Below, piece after piece: positions 43,754 to 54,253 of a stretch of DNA of 64,000 nucleotides. Source of the stretch: Microcella alkalica (GTDB lineage Bacteria > Actinomycetota > Actinomycetes > Actinomycetales > Microbacteriaceae); contig NZ_JABUKC010000003.1 in the NCBI RefSeq assembly GCF_014595885.1, positions 124,001-188,000 on the forward strand, read 5' to 3'. Numbering within the stretch: the first letter of the stretch is position 1; each line of letters starts with the position of its first letter. Under the pieces are notes generated by a model. It saw only the letters and a program-made list of their open reading frames with translations, was not told where the DNA came from and made no database searches. The position numbers were made by a program, and so were the translations under genes.

Positions 43754-44339
43754 GGGTCAGGGTTCCCGAGGCGTGCGTGCGCAGGTCGTTGCCGAGCGCG
43801 GCGATATCCCACGCCCAGAGCAGCCTGCCGTCGACGAGGCCGTAGAGGCGCGTCGCGGCGGCGTACTCCTTCGCGCTCGACGAGCGCATGACGGCGTCGG
43901 TCTGCAGGTCGATGCGGGGGCCGTTCACGGTGCCGAGGTAGAGCTCGCTGACCCCGCCGGGGTGGATGAGCGCGACCTCGATCTCGAAGTCGCCGCGGCT
44001 CGTGCGCAGCGTCTCGACGCTCTCGGCCGTCGGGTAGGGGCGCTCGCCGACGCCGGGCAGCATGCCGGGGCCGGGGTCGCCGGGCAGGGAGGGGCGGTGC
44101 AGGCGCCAGTAGCCGGCCTCGGCGTTGAGGGCCGTCTGCTGCTCGTCGAGCAGCCAGGTGGAGGAGGAGTAGTTCAGGTACGGCAGCCCGTCGTGGCTGA
44201 AGCTCACGCGCTGGCCGAACTCGTGCTCGCGGGTCGTGCCGTCGTCGTCGTAGTGCACGACGCCCGTGCCCTCCCAGACCCCGATGAGCCAGGAGAGGGG
44301 CGCGAGCTCGGCGGGCAGGCTCGTGTCGAGGTTGAACAC
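43743..44339 (-). CDS. FABP-like heme protein (nitrobindin, DUF1794 family)
   Basis: A 198-aa beta-barrel protein. The defining GxWxGxG motif is Gly20-Val-Trp22-Glu-Gly24-Thr-Gly26, and a His near the C-terminus ([12 protein letters not shown]) matches the proximal heme ligand of nitrobindins. The mycobacterial homologue Rv0813c binds heme or fatty acids and detoxifies peroxynitrite. It is coupled to ygfZ downstream and preceded by two small membrane protein genes. Confidence 0.88.
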   Translation of the reverse strand: MFNLDTSLPAELAPLSWLIGVWEGTGVVHYDDDGTTREHEFGQRVSFSHDGLPYLNYSSSTWLLDEQQTALNAEAGYWRLHRPSLPGDPGPGMLPGVGERPYPTAESVETLRTSRGDFEIEVALIHPGGVSELYLGTVNGPRIDLQTDAVMRSSSAKEYAAATRLYGLVDGRLLWAWDIAALGNDLRTHASGTLTRVD

Positions 44340-44352
44340 GACGCCGGCGAGG

Positions 44353-44463
44353 TCAGCGCTGGCCGCGGTACAGGTTGCGCAGCACCACGATCGAGACGCC
44401 GCCGATGGCGAGCGAGGCGAGGCCGAGAAGGCCGAGGAAGAAGATCTCCAGCGCGAGCAGCAT
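44353..44463 (-). CDS. 36-aa single-helix membrane protein
   Basis: A short open frame reads [10 protein letters not shown], then a hydrophobic stretch to residue 28, then LRNLYRGQR. It has one membrane helix, a positive cytoplasmic end, and fits exactly between the FABP gene (13 bases) and the next membrane protein gene (9 bases) on the same strand. Similar micro-proteins near FABP genes in Microbacteriaceae are recalled but could not be checked. The function is unknown. Confidence 0.6.
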   Translation of the reverse strand: MLLALEIFFLGLLGLASLAIGGVSIVVLRNLYRGQR

Positions 44464-44472
44464 GGGCTCAGT

Positions 44473-44748
44473 CTACGCGCCGGATGCTGTGAGCAGCATC
44501 GCGAGCGACGCCACCGCGAGGATCACCACGACGCCCGTCACGCTCACCTGCATGCGGCGCACCAGGCCGTCCTTCGACTGCAGACTCACCTGCACGAGGA
44601 ACGTCAGCAGCAGGGCCCCCGCACCGATGACGGGCACCGACGGCAGCCACACCTCGCGGGCTCCGAGCACGACGAGCACGATGAGCCCGGCGACGACGGC
44701 GAACCACACGGGCAGCGCGGTCGCGAGGGTGCGGCTCATGAGGCCCAT
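44473..44748 (-). CDS. Small three-helix membrane protein, unknown function
   Basis: A 91-aa protein ([10 protein letters not shown]...) with three hydrophobic helices at about 8-30, 36-55 and 68-90. No motif was recognised. An internal ATG at 44739 is an alternative start; neither has a clear ribosome site. It is first in the minus-strand run with the micro-protein, FABP and ygfZ, and divergent from the GlnR-type gene. Confidence 0.65.
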   Translation of the reverse strand: MGLMSRTLATALPVWFAVVAGLIVLVVLGAREVWLPSVPVIGAGALLLTFLVQVSLQSKDGLVRRMQVSVTGVVVILAVASLAMLLTASGA

Positions 44749-44779
44749 GCTAGGGCTCGGCACCGCAGGAGCGCGCTTG

Positions 44780-44785
44780 TAGACT
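44780..44785 (+). promoter_or_regulatory. -10 hexamer before the GlnR-type gene
   Basis: TAGACT fits the TANNNT pattern of actinobacterial -10 boxes and lies 23 bases before the GTG start, with GGAGGA between. No clear -35. Confidence 0.4.
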
Positions 44786-44808
44786 GCCCGGGACACCCTG
44801 GAGGACGC

Positions 44809-45489
44809 GTGGCGCAGCTGTTGATCCTGACCTCGCAGGTGAACAGCGACGTTCTCCCCGCGCTCGAGCTGCTGAGCCACCGGGTCCGCGTCATCCCCGC
44901 GGAGCCGGCGGCCCTCGTCGGCGCGCCCCCCGCCGACGCGATCATCGTCGATGGCCGCACCGACCTGGCCGCCGCGAAGGGGCTGTGCAAGATCCTCGCC
45001 GCGACCGGCGCCGGCTCGCCCCTGCTGCTCGTGCTCACCGAGGGCGGCCTCACCGCGGTGACCGCCGAGTGGGGCGTCGACGACGTCATCCTCGAGGGCG
45101 CCGGCCCCGCCGAGGTGGATGCCCGGCTGCGCATCGCGATCGGGCGCCAGTCGCGAGAGGGAGCATCCACCACCATCCGGGCCTCCGGCGTCGTCATCGA
45201 CGAGGCGAGCTACTCGGCGAAGGTGCACGGGCGCACCCTCGACCTGACCTTCAAGGAGTTCGAGCTGCTGCGCTTCCTCGCCGCGCACCCCAGCCGGGTG
45301 TTCACGCGCGAGCAGCTGCTGAGCGAGGTGTGGGGCTACGACTACTTCGGCGGCACCCGCACGGTCGATGTGCACGTGCGGCGCCTGCGCGCGAAGCTCG
45401 GCGACATGGAGTCGCTCATCGGCACGGTGCGCAACGTCGGCTACCGCTTCACCCTCCACGAGGAGGAGTCGCAGCGCGTCGACTCGTGA
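44809..45489 (+). CDS. glnR: GlnR-type winged-helix regulator with an atypical receiver domain
   Basis: A 226-aa protein. The N-terminal receiver-like domain lacks the paired acidic residues of true response regulators (LILTSQ at 5-10) but keeps an Asp48 (IIVDGRT). The OmpR-type winged helix spans about 125-220 ([17 protein letters not shown]...[14 protein letters not shown]...VRNVGYRF). This is how actinomycete GlnR, the orphan nitrogen regulator, looks. In M. tuberculosis glnR (Rv0818) also lies near the FABP gene Rv0813c and phosphate genes. GTG with GGAGGA upstream. No kinase gene is adjacent. Confidence 0.8.
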   Translation: MAQLLILTSQVNSDVLPALELLSHRVRVIPAEPAALVGAPPADAIIVDGRTDLAAAKGLCKILAATGAGSPLLLVLTEGGLTAVTAEWGVDDVILEGAGPAEVDARLRIAIGRQSREGASTTIRASGVVIDEASYSAKVHGRTLDLTFKEFELLRFLAAHPSRVFTREQLLSEVWGYDYFGGTRTVDVHVRRLRAKLGDMESLIGTVRNVGYRFTLHEEESQRVDS

Positions 45490-45528
45490 TGCGGGAGACT
45501 GCGGCGGGGCCGGTCTCGCCGGACCGTC

Positions 45529-46164
45529 TCAGGCGACGGAGCCGGTGCGGAGCTGGGCGAGGAGACCCTCGACCCTCGCCGTGATCGCGTCGCGAGCCGC
45601 ACGCATCCCCTCGATGCCGCCCGGCACCGGGTCGGCGATCGCCCAGTCCTCGTACCGGCGGCCGGGCAGCACGGGGCACGCATCGCCGCAGCCCATCGTG
45701 ATGACGTGGTCGGCGCCGCGCACGAGATCGTCCGTCAGCGGCTTCGGGTACTCCGCGAGCACCGGGATGCCGACCTCGTCGAGCACCTCGGCCACGCCGG
45801 AGGCGATGCCCGCACCCGGCTCAGATCCCGCCGTCATGACGGTCACGCGGTCGCCCGCGAGCGCGCGCAGAATCGCGCCAGCCAGCTGCGACCGGCCGGA
45901 GTTCTCGACGCAGACGAACAGCACGGAGGGCGTGGCGGCGGAGGCGACGCCCTCGGCGCGCGCGATCGCGGCGAGCCGATCGGCGGCGAACCGGGCCGTC
46001 AGTGATGGCAGGAACTGCGTGATCGTCGCGGTCGCGGCGAGCCGCCGGTAGCTGTCGTCGACGACGGCCTGCACGGTCTCGGGCCCGACCATGCCGGCGT
46101 AGCGCGCGGCGAGGCGGGCCGAGATGCGCCGCGCGACGTCGGGAACCGGCAGCGACTCGCTCAT
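45529..46164 (-). CDS. arsC: Arsenate reductase with N-terminal helical domain (ArsC, LMW-phosphatase fold)
   Basis: A 211-aa enzyme. Residues 1-75 form a three-helix region similar to the middle part of the ArsR-ArsC fusion (both contain SLTARFAA-RLAA). The catalytic loop is Cys85-Val-Glu-Asn-Ser-Gly-Arg-Ser, and Cys159 and Cys163 lie in MGCGDACPV. These match arsenate reductases that use mycothiol or thioredoxin. Its ATG overlaps the stop of the upstream arsC (ATGA). Third arsenate reductase domain of the island. Confidence 0.86.
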   Translation of the reverse strand: MSESLPVPDVARRISARLAARYAGMVGPETVQAVVDDSYRRLAATATITQFLPSLTARFAADRLAAIARAEGVASAATPSVLFVCVENSGRSQLAGAILRALAGDRVTVMTAGSEPGAGIASGVAEVLDEVGIPVLAEYPKPLTDDLVRGADHVITMGCGDACPVLPGRRYEDWAIADPVPGGIEGMRAARDAITARVEGLLAQLRTGSVA

Positions 46165-46574
46165 GCGCCCGGCAGCAGCTCGGCGACGAGGCCCTCGATG
46201 CGGCGGCGGATCTCGTCGCGGATCGGCCGCACGGCCTCGAGCCCCAAGCCGGCGGGGTCGTCGAGCTCCCAGTCCTCGTAGCGCTTGCCGGGGAACACGG
46301 GGCACACGTCGCCGCAGCCCATCGTGATGACGACGTCGCTCTCCTGCACGGCCTCGGTGGTGAGCACCTTGGGCACGTTGTGAGCGATGTCGATGCCCTC
46401 CTCGGCCATCGCCTCGATCGCGACGGGGTTGATCTGGTCCTTCGGCGCCGAGCCCGCCGAGAGCACCTGGACGCGGTCGCCTGCGAGGTGCTGCAGGTAG
46501 CCGGCGGCCATCTGGGAGCGGCCGGCGTTGTGCACGCAGACGAAGAGCACGGTGGGGATGCGCGAATCGGTCAT
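46161..46574 (-). CDS. arsC: Arsenate reductase (single-domain ArsC, LMW-phosphatase fold)
   Basis: A 137-aa reductase. The P-loop is Cys13-Val-His-Asn-Ala-Gly-Arg-Ser (FVCVHNAGRSQ), with Cys87 and Cys91 in MGCGDVCPV. It reduces arsenate to arsenite, which is then exported. No ribosome site precedes the ATG at 46574; TATGCT lies 7 bases upstream, which suggests a leaderless mRNA. The stop is coupled to the next arsC. Start at the longer upstream ATG was rejected because it would cover the promoter-operator. Confidence 0.9.
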   Translation of the reverse strand: MTDSRIPTVLFVCVHNAGRSQMAAGYLQHLAGDRVQVLSAGSAPKDQINPVAIEAMAEEGIDIAHNVPKVLTTEAVQESDVVITMGCGDVCPVFPGKRYEDWELDDPAGLGLEAVRPIRDEIRRRIEGLVAELLPGA

Positions 46575-46601
46575 GCTCGCAAGCATAGACAGACATCTAT
46601 G
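46575..46601 (-). promoter_or_regulatory. Operator and leaderless promoter of the arsC-arsC operon
   Basis: ATAGAC-AGAC-ATCTAT (46585-46600), extendable as CATAGA-N6-TCTATG, is a near-copy of the operator at 47584-47599. On the minus strand TATGCT ends 7 bases before the arsC ATG, the spacing of leaderless actinobacterial promoters. An ArsR dimer here would block the -10. Confidence 0.6.
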
Positions 46602-46644
46602 CATTGGCAATCCCGTCCATCGCGCGCGGGGCCGCGCGGCGGGA

Positions 46645-46698
46645 GGCGCTCAGCCGAGCGTCGCGAGACCGGGCGCTCAGCCGAGACTCGCGAGCAGC
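46645..46698. repeat. 27-bp tandem duplication across the arsR-arsC stop codon
   Basis: GGCGCTCAGCCGAG-NN-TCGCGAG occurs at 46645 and again at 46672, a 27-base period. The second copy contains the last codons and the TGA of the ArsR-ArsC fusion; the first is a non-coding copy just downstream of the gene. Confidence 0.7.
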
Positions 46699-47585
46699 TC
46701 GCGCACGCGGGCGTCGACGTCGTCGCGGATGCGCCGCACCTCCTCCATCGGCCGCCCCACCGGATCGTCCACCGGCCAGTCGAGATAGCGTCGGCCCGGG
46801 TAGACGGGGCATGCGTCGCCGCAGCCCATCGTCACGACGACGTCGGCCGCGCGCACCGCCTCATCGGTGAGCGGCTTCGGGAACTCGCCGCCGAGTGGCA
46901 CCCCGATCTCGTCGAGCGCCGCGACCACCGAGGCCCGCACGGCGTCGGCGGGCGCCGAACCCGCCGTGCGCACGACCACCCGGTCGCCGGCGAGCTGCCG
47001 CAGGATCGCCGCGGCGAGCTGCGAGCGGCCCGCGTTCTGCACGCACACGAAGAGCACCTCGAGCGGACGATCGACGTCGTCGTGCCGCTCGGCGGCCGCG
47101 AGGGCCGCCAGCCGCTCGGCGGCGAAGCGCGCCGTGAGCGACGGCAGCCGCTGCGAGATGCCCGCGCGCTCGGCGAGCAGGTCGTAGCTCTCGAGCACGT
47201 AGCGCTCGATCGTGCCGCGCGAGAAGACGCCGTCGAACCGCTGCGCGAGGTCGCCGATGATGCGCTGCAGCACCTGGCCGGAGACGCGTGCCGGGGCCGG
47301 CACTTCGAGCAGCTCGACGACGCGCTCGCGCTCGAGGCCCGCCACCGCGTACCAGGTGCGGCGCCCGTCACGGGTCGCCTCGACGAGGCCGGCCTCGCGC
47401 AGCAGCCGCATGTGGTGCGACACCGTCGGCTGGCGCAGGTTGAGAGCCCGCGCGAGCTCCGTGACCGTGGCGCGCCCGTCAGGGGCGGCGAGCAGGAGCC
47501 TGAGCATGGATGCGCGGCTCGGGTCCGCGAGCGCGCGCAGCGCGGCATCCGCCCCCGCCTCGCCGCCCCGCGCACCGGCACTCAT
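46677..47585 (-). CDS. ArsR-ArsC fusion: arsenic-responsive repressor joined to an arsenate reductase
   Basis: A 302-aa protein. Residues 1-95 are an ArsR winged helix (LRALADPSRASMLRLLLAA...LNLRQPTVSHHMRLLREAGLV). Residues about 100-170 are the three-helix domain seen in the 211-aa ArsC. From 175 it is an LMW-phosphatase-fold arsenate reductase with Cys181 (FVCVQNAGRSQ), Cys255 and Cys259 (MGCGDACPV). There is no Cys before residue 181, so the repressor part lacks the As(III)-binding thiols of known ArsR types. No ribosome site; TAGACT lies 7 bases before the ATG, as for a leaderless mRNA. Divergent from the aquaporin. Confidence 0.9.
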   Translation of the reverse strand: MSAGARGGEAGADAALRALADPSRASMLRLLLAAPDGRATVTELARALNLRQPTVSHHMRLLREAGLVEATRDGRRTWYAVAGLERERVVELLEVPAPARVSGQVLQRIIGDLAQRFDGVFSRGTIERYVLESYDLLAERAGISQRLPSLTARFAAERLAALAAAERHDDVDRPLEVLFVCVQNAGRSQLAAAILRQLAGDRVVVRTAGSAPADAVRASVVAALDEIGVPLGGEFPKPLTDEAVRAADVVVTMGCGDACPVYPGRRYLDWPVDDPVGRPMEEVRRIRDDVDARVRELLASLG

Positions 47586-47614
47586 AGACGCCAGTCTATC
47601 GAGCGTCGTACGCT
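47584..47614. promoter_or_regulatory. Divergent leaderless promoters with ars operator (arsR-arsC / aquaporin)
   Basis: The perfect palindrome ATAGAC-GCCA-GTCTAT (47584-47599) overlaps the ATG of arsR-arsC. The minus-strand -10 TAGACT lies inside it, 7 bases from that ATG. On the plus strand TACGCT (47609-47614) lies 6 bases before the aquaporin ATG. Neither gene has a ribosome site, so both are probably leaderless and blocked by one bound dimer. Confidence 0.65.
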
Positions 47615-47620
47615 GAGCCC

Positions 47621-48331
47621 ATGTCCGTCGCCGCCGAGCACGCGCCCGCCCTCGCCTCCGCCTCGACGCCCGCCCTGCCCTTCCGGGCGCTCGTCGAGGC
47701 CGCCGGCAGCGCCGTGCTCGCCGCGACCGTCGTCGGCTCCGGCATCATGGCGACGCGCCTCAGCGACGACGTCGGCGTGCAGTTGCTGCTCAACGCCCTG
47801 CCGACGGTGCTCGTGCTGTTCGTGCTCATCAGCGCCCTCGGCGGCCTGAGCGGCGCCCACCTCAACCCCGCCGTCACGCTCGTCATGCTCGGCCTGCGGC
47901 GCAGCACGGCCGGCGAGGCCGCCGCCTACGTGCCCGCGCAGATCGTCGGATGCCTCGCCGGCACCGCCCTCGCGAACGTCATGTTCGCGCTGCCCGCGAT
48001 CGAGCTCAGCACGACCGACCGGGCCGAGCCCTCGACGATGCTCGCCGAGGTCGTCGCGACCGCGGGCCTGCTCGCCGTCATCCTGCTGTTCGCGCACCAG
48101 GGCAAGGAGGCCCTCATCGCGCCCGCGGTCGCCGGGTGGATCGGCGCCGCCTACGTCTTCACGAGCTCGACCAGCTTCGCCAACCCGGCGATCACGATCG
48201 GCCGCATCGCCACCGACACCTTCTCGGGCATCGCCCCCGAGAGCGCCGCGGGCTACATCGTGGCGCAGCTGCTCGCGGCCGCCCTCGTGCTCGGAGCCGC
48301 CCTGGTGGTCCGAGGCGGGCGCCGACCATGA
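47621..48331 (+). CDS. Aquaporin-family channel linked to arsenic resistance
   Basis: A 236-aa MIP-family channel with six helices and both pore motifs: Asn82-Pro-Ala (AHLNPAVT) and Asn188-Pro-Ala ([10 protein letters not shown]). In Sinorhizobium meliloti AqpS, encoded in an arsR-aqpS-arsC operon, lets arsenite formed by ArsC flow out. The divergent arrangement with an ArsR-ArsC gene suggests the same role here. No ArsB or Acr3 pump gene was seen in the window. The stop overlaps the MFS start (ATGA). Confidence 0.87.
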   Translation: MSVAAEHAPALASASTPALPFRALVEAAGSAVLAATVVGSGIMATRLSDDVGVQLLLNALPTVLVLFVLISALGGLSGAHLNPAVTLVMLGLRRSTAGEAAAYVPAQIVGCLAGTALANVMFALPAIELSTTDRAEPSTMLAEVVATAGLLAVILLFAHQGKEALIAPAVAGWIGAAYVFTSSTSFANPAITIGRIATDTFSGIAPESAAGYIVAQLLAAALVLGAALVVRGGRRP

Positions 48332-49623
48332 GCGCGCCGACGTCGCGCCGCGTCGAGGGCACCTACTACGCGCTCACCCTCGGCAGCACGCTCGCGGCGT
48401 CGTTCATCTGGGGCATCAACACGCTCTTCCTGCTCGATGCGGGGCTGACCAACCTCGAGGCCTTCGCCGCGAACGCGTTCTTCACCGCCGGCATGGTGCT
48501 CTTCGAGATCCCCACCGGCGTCGTCGCCGACACCTGGGGGCGCCGCGCCTCGTACCTGCTCGGCACGCTCACGCTCGCGGTCACGACGGCGCTCTACTGG
48601 CTCATGTGGGTGTGGCAGGCGCCGTTCTGGGCCTGGGCGCTCGTGTCGGTGCTGCTCGGGCTCGGCTTCACCTTCTTCTCGGGCGCGGTCGACGCCTGGC
48701 TCGTCGACGCCCTGCGGGCCACCGGGCACCGGGGCGCCCTCGAGGGGGTCTTCGGGCGCGCGCAGGTGGTCTCCGGCGTGGCGATGCTGACCGGCTCGGT
48801 CGCGGGCGGCGTCATCGCCCAGGCCACGAACCTCGGGGTGCCGTTCCTCGTGCGGGCCGGCGTGCTCGTGGCGATGCTCGTCATCGCCGCCGTGCTCATG
48901 CGCGACCTCGGGTTCACGCCCGTGCGCGGCGCCACCCCCGGCGCGGCCGTGCGCGAGGTCATGCACGCCTCCGTGCGGCACGGCCTGGGCCGGCCGCCGA
49001 TTCGCTGGGTGATGATCGCGACGCCGTTCACCGCGGGCGTCGGCATCTACGCCTTCTACGCACTGCAGCCCTACCTGCTCGAGCTCGGCGGCGACGACGG
49101 CGCCTACGCGCTCGCGGGCCTCGCGGCCGCGATCATCTCGGGCGCCTCGATCGCGGGTGGCGCGCTCGCCCCGCTCGTGCGCCGCCTCGTGCGGCGCCGC
49201 ACGACGCTGCTGCTCGCCTCGGCGGCGACCTCGGCCGCCGTGCTCGTGGCCTTCTCATTCGTGCAGCAGCTCTGGGTGGCGATCGCGCTGCTCGCCGCCT
49301 GGGGCATCGCCTCCTCGATCGGGCAGCCGGCGCAGCGCGCCTACCTCAACGACATGATCCCCTCGCAGCAGCGCGCCACCGTGCTGTCGTTCTACTCGCT
49401 GCTCGGCAGCGCGGGCGGCGTCGTCATCCAGCCCGCGCTCGGGCGAGCCGCCGACGTCGGCGGCTACGGGCTCTCGCTGCTCTGGGGTGGCGCGATCTCG
49501 GCGCTCGCGCTGCCGTTCCTCGCCCTGAGTCGAGCGCAGCACGACCCCGCCGACACCGCGGTCGCCCCCGGCGAGGCCGCGGCCGGCCCCGACGACGACG
49601 CGAGCGACGCGCGCGAGCGCTGA
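48328..49623 (+). CDS. MFS permease in the arsenic island
   Basis: A 431-aa major-facilitator permease with about 12 helices and the motif-A loop [12 protein letters not shown]. The C-terminal 40 residues are a charged cytoplasmic tail. It is coupled to the aquaporin by an ATGA overlap, so it is under the same ars operator. MFS proteins such as ArsJ export arsenic compounds, but ArsJ is paired with a GAPDH gene that is absent here. It could export an arsenic species or something unrelated. Confidence 0.82.
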   Translation: MSAPTSRRVEGTYYALTLGSTLAASFIWGINTLFLLDAGLTNLEAFAANAFFTAGMVLFEIPTGVVADTWGRRASYLLGTLTLAVTTALYWLMWVWQAPFWAWALVSVLLGLGFTFFSGAVDAWLVDALRATGHRGALEGVFGRAQVVSGVAMLTGSVAGGVIAQATNLGVPFLVRAGVLVAMLVIAAVLMRDLGFTPVRGATPGAAVREVMHASVRHGLGRPPIRWVMIATPFTAGVGIYAFYALQPYLLELGGDDGAYALAGLAAAIISGASIAGGALAPLVRRLVRRRTTLLLASAATSAAVLVAFSFVQQLWVAIALLAAWGIASSIGQPAQRAYLNDMIPSQQRATVLSFYSLLGSAGGVVIQPALGRAADVGGYGLSLLWGGAISALALPFLALSRAQHDPADTAVAPGEAAAGPDDDASDARER

Positions 49624-49700
49624 CGGGCATCCCCCGTCATCGGCGCGTCCGCGCCTCCTCCGGTCGCTGTCGCGACACGTCGCCCTGGCATGATGTGCGC

Positions 49701-51889
<2,189 letters not shown>

Positions 51890-51893
<4 letters not shown>

Positions 51894-52849
51894 GCGGCAC
51901 GACCGCCGGCCCCACCGGCACCGTGCACGCCGCCGGCGCCGTCGTCTGGAAGCTCGTCGACGGCAAGGTGCGCGTGCTGCTCGTGCACCGCACGCAGCAC
52001 AAGGACGTCACCATCCCCAAGGGCAAGGTCGACCCCGGCGAGACGCTGCCCGAGACCGCCGCGCGCGAGATCGCGGAGGAGACCGGCTTCGCCGTCGACC
52101 TCGGCGCCCCGCTCGGCACCGTCGAGTACACGCTGCCGAACGGCCGCCCCAAGGTCGTGCACTACTGGTCGGCCGAGGTCGACCCGGGCGCCGCCGAGCG
52201 CCACAGCTACGAGGCCAACGGCGAGATCCTCGCCCTCGAGTGGGTGCCGCTCGCGAAGGCGGCGAAGCACCTCACCTACGAGCACGACGCCGACATCCTC
52301 GAGCGCTTCGCCGCGCAGGTCGAGGCCGGCCACGCCCGCACCTTCGCCCTCGTCGTGCTGCGCCACGGCAAGGCGATGCCGCCCGAGCAGTGGGACGGCC
52401 CCGACCACACGCGGCCGCTGCTGCACCGCGGCATCGAGCAGTCGGCCTCCGTCGCGCGGGGCATCGCCGCGTACGGCCCCGAGAAGCTCGTCACCTCGAC
52501 GGCCGCGCGCTGCCTGTCGACGATCGCGCCGACGGCCGCCGTCACGGGCCTCGACATCAGGGTCACGGCATCCCTCAGCCAGGATGCCTACCGCGCGGAC
52601 GGCGAGGCGGTGCGCCGCGTCGTCGCCAAGCGCCTGGCAAAGCGGCGCACGTCGGTGCTGTGCTCGCACGGCCCCGTGATCCCCCAGATCATCGAGGCGG
52701 CCGCCGAGCTCGGCGGCGTCTCGAGCGTCACCCGCGACCTGCGCCGCAGCGCGAGCCTCGGCACGGGCGACTATTCGGTGCTGCACTTCGCGCTCGAGAG
52801 CGACCGGCCCTGGCTCGTCGCCGTCGAGACGCACGAAGCGCCCGTCTGA
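51890..52849 (+). CDS. mutT1: MutT1-like Nudix hydrolase with C-terminal histidine phosphatase domain
   Basis: A 319-aa two-domain protein. The Nudix box is at 45-67 ([23 protein letters not shown]). A histidine-phosphatase domain starts at about 152 with Arg158-His159-Gly160 ([10 protein letters not shown]) and a second His in [11 protein letters not shown]. Mycobacterial MutT1 (Rv2985) has the same design, hydrolyses 8-oxo-dGTP and diadenosine polyphosphates, and is next to ppk1, as here. It is coupled to ppk. Confidence 0.9.
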
Positions 52850-52903
52850 CGCCCGCTCGGGGCGCGGCCGACCATGGGGTGGATGCCCAAACCGTCGCCG
52901 GTC

Positions 52904-52925
52904 GTTTACCTTCCGTTCACCCGCT
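52904..52925 (+). promoter_or_regulatory. PHO box upstream of pstS
   Basis: Two adjacent 11-base direct repeats, GTTTACCTTCC then GTTCACCCGCT, fit the PHO-box consensus of PhoP/RegX3. The element lies 94 bases before the pstS GTG. The copy before phoU (29916-29937) shares the second repeat almost completely. Confidence 0.72.
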
Positions 52926-53018
52926 CGGGCGACGGTGGTCACCAGCGCTTCCTAGCGTGAGGCACGCGCGGCCCCCCTTGCGCCGCGGAAACCCGTCACC
53001 ATCCCCGAAGGGAACACA

Positions 53019-54110
53019 GTGAACATCACGCGTGCAAGCGGCTTCACCGCTTTCATCGCCGCCAGCGCTCTCGTGCTGACCGGCTGCGCCGCCAACGAGG
53101 GCGCGGCCCCCGAGGAGACCGAGGGCGCCGTCGCGCTCGAGGGCACCCTGGTCGGCGCCGGCTCGTCGGCCGTCGGCGCGGCCCAGGAGGTCTGGATCGC
53201 CGAGTTCCAGACGATCAACGAGGGCGTGACCGTCAACTACGACCCCACCGGCTCGGGCGCTGGCCGCGAGACCTTCCTCGGCGGCGGCAGCGACTTCGCC
53301 GGCACCGACCGCGCGTTCAACGACGAGGAGGTCGCCGCCGGCGGCTTCGCCTCGTGCGCCCCCGACTCGGGCATCGTGCAGCTGCCGCTCTACATCTCGC
53401 CGATCGCCGTGATCTTCAACCTCGAGGGCATCGACGAGCTCAACATGAGCGCCGAGGTCATCGCCGGCATCTTCGCCGAGCAGATCACCAACTGGAACGA
53501 CCCGGCCATCGCCGAGCTGAACGAGGGCGTCGAGCTGCCCGACCTCGCCATCACGCCCGTGCACCGCTCGGACGACTCGGGCACCACCGAGAACTTCACC
53601 GACTACCTCGCGCAGGCCGCTCCTGAGGTGTGGACCTACGAGGCCGACGGCGTGTGGCCGCTCGACTCGGGCGAGGCCGCCCAGGGCACCTCGGGCGTCG
53701 TCGACGCCGTCACCAACGGCACCGGCACCATCGGCTACGCCGACGCCTCGCGCGCCGGCGAGCTGGGCACCGTCGCCGTGCAGATCGGCGAGGAGTTCGT
53801 GCCGTTCTCGCCCGAGGCCGCGGCCGCCGTCGTCGACGCCTCGCCGTTCGTCGAGGGCCGCCCCGACTTCGACCTGAGCATCGAGCTCGACCGCACGCCC
53901 GACACCGCGGCGTACCCGATCGTGCTCGTCGCCTACCTCGTCGGCTGCGAGACCTACAACGACGCCGAGCAGGCCGAGCTCGTGAAGGCCTACTTCACCT
54001 ACATGGCCTCGCCGGAGGGTCAGGCGACCGCCGCTGAGGGCGCCGGCTCGGCCCCGATCTCGGACGCACTGTTCGAGCGCGTGACCGCGGCGATCGAGGT
54101 CATCAGCTAG
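53019..54110 (+). CDS. pstS: Phosphate-binding lipoprotein PstS
   Basis: A 363-aa exported phosphate-binding protein. The signal peptide ends LTGC with lipidation at Cys23. Phosphate-site segments are VGAGSSAVG, GTDRAFND and HRSDDSGTTENFTDYL, as in PstS. GTG start with GAAGGGAAC upstream. A PHO box precedes it, and a strong hairpin follows, which should make PstS more abundant than the permease. Confidence 0.95.
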   Translation: MNITRASGFTAFIAASALVLTGCAANEGAAPEETEGAVALEGTLVGAGSSAVGAAQEVWIAEFQTINEGVTVNYDPTGSGAGRETFLGGGSDFAGTDRAFNDEEVAAGGFASCAPDSGIVQLPLYISPIAVIFNLEGIDELNMSAEVIAGIFAEQITNWNDPAIAELNEGVELPDLAITPVHRSDDSGTTENFTDYLAQAAPEVWTYEADGVWPLDSGEAAQGTSGVVDAVTNGTGTIGYADASRAGELGTVAVQIGEEFVPFSPEAAAAVVDASPFVEGRPDFDLSIELDRTPDTAAYPIVLVAYLVGCETYNDAEQAELVKAYFTYMASPEGQATAAEGAGSAPISDALFERVTAAIEVIS

Positions 54111-54120
54111 CAGCACCCGT

Positions 54121-54171
54121 GACGGAAGGCGGGTGCCGGAGCCCATGTTGCTCCGGCACCCGCTGGCCGTC
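54121..54171 (+). terminator. Strong hairpin between pstS and pstC
   Basis: A perfect 14-bp stem (GCGGGTGCCGGAGC / GCTCCGGCACCCGC) with the loop CCATGTT lies at 54129-54163. An outer GACGG/CCGTC pairs beyond a 3-base internal loop. It starts 11 bases after the pstS stop. Because pstC follows on the same strand, it probably gives partial termination or protects pstS mRNA from decay. Confidence 0.75.
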
Positions 54172-54253
54172 AGACTAGGGCCGCGACCACGTGATCGCGG
54201 CCATCGTCGTGAGAAGCCCGCATGACTCCCCTGCCCCAGAAGGAGCTCGACCT

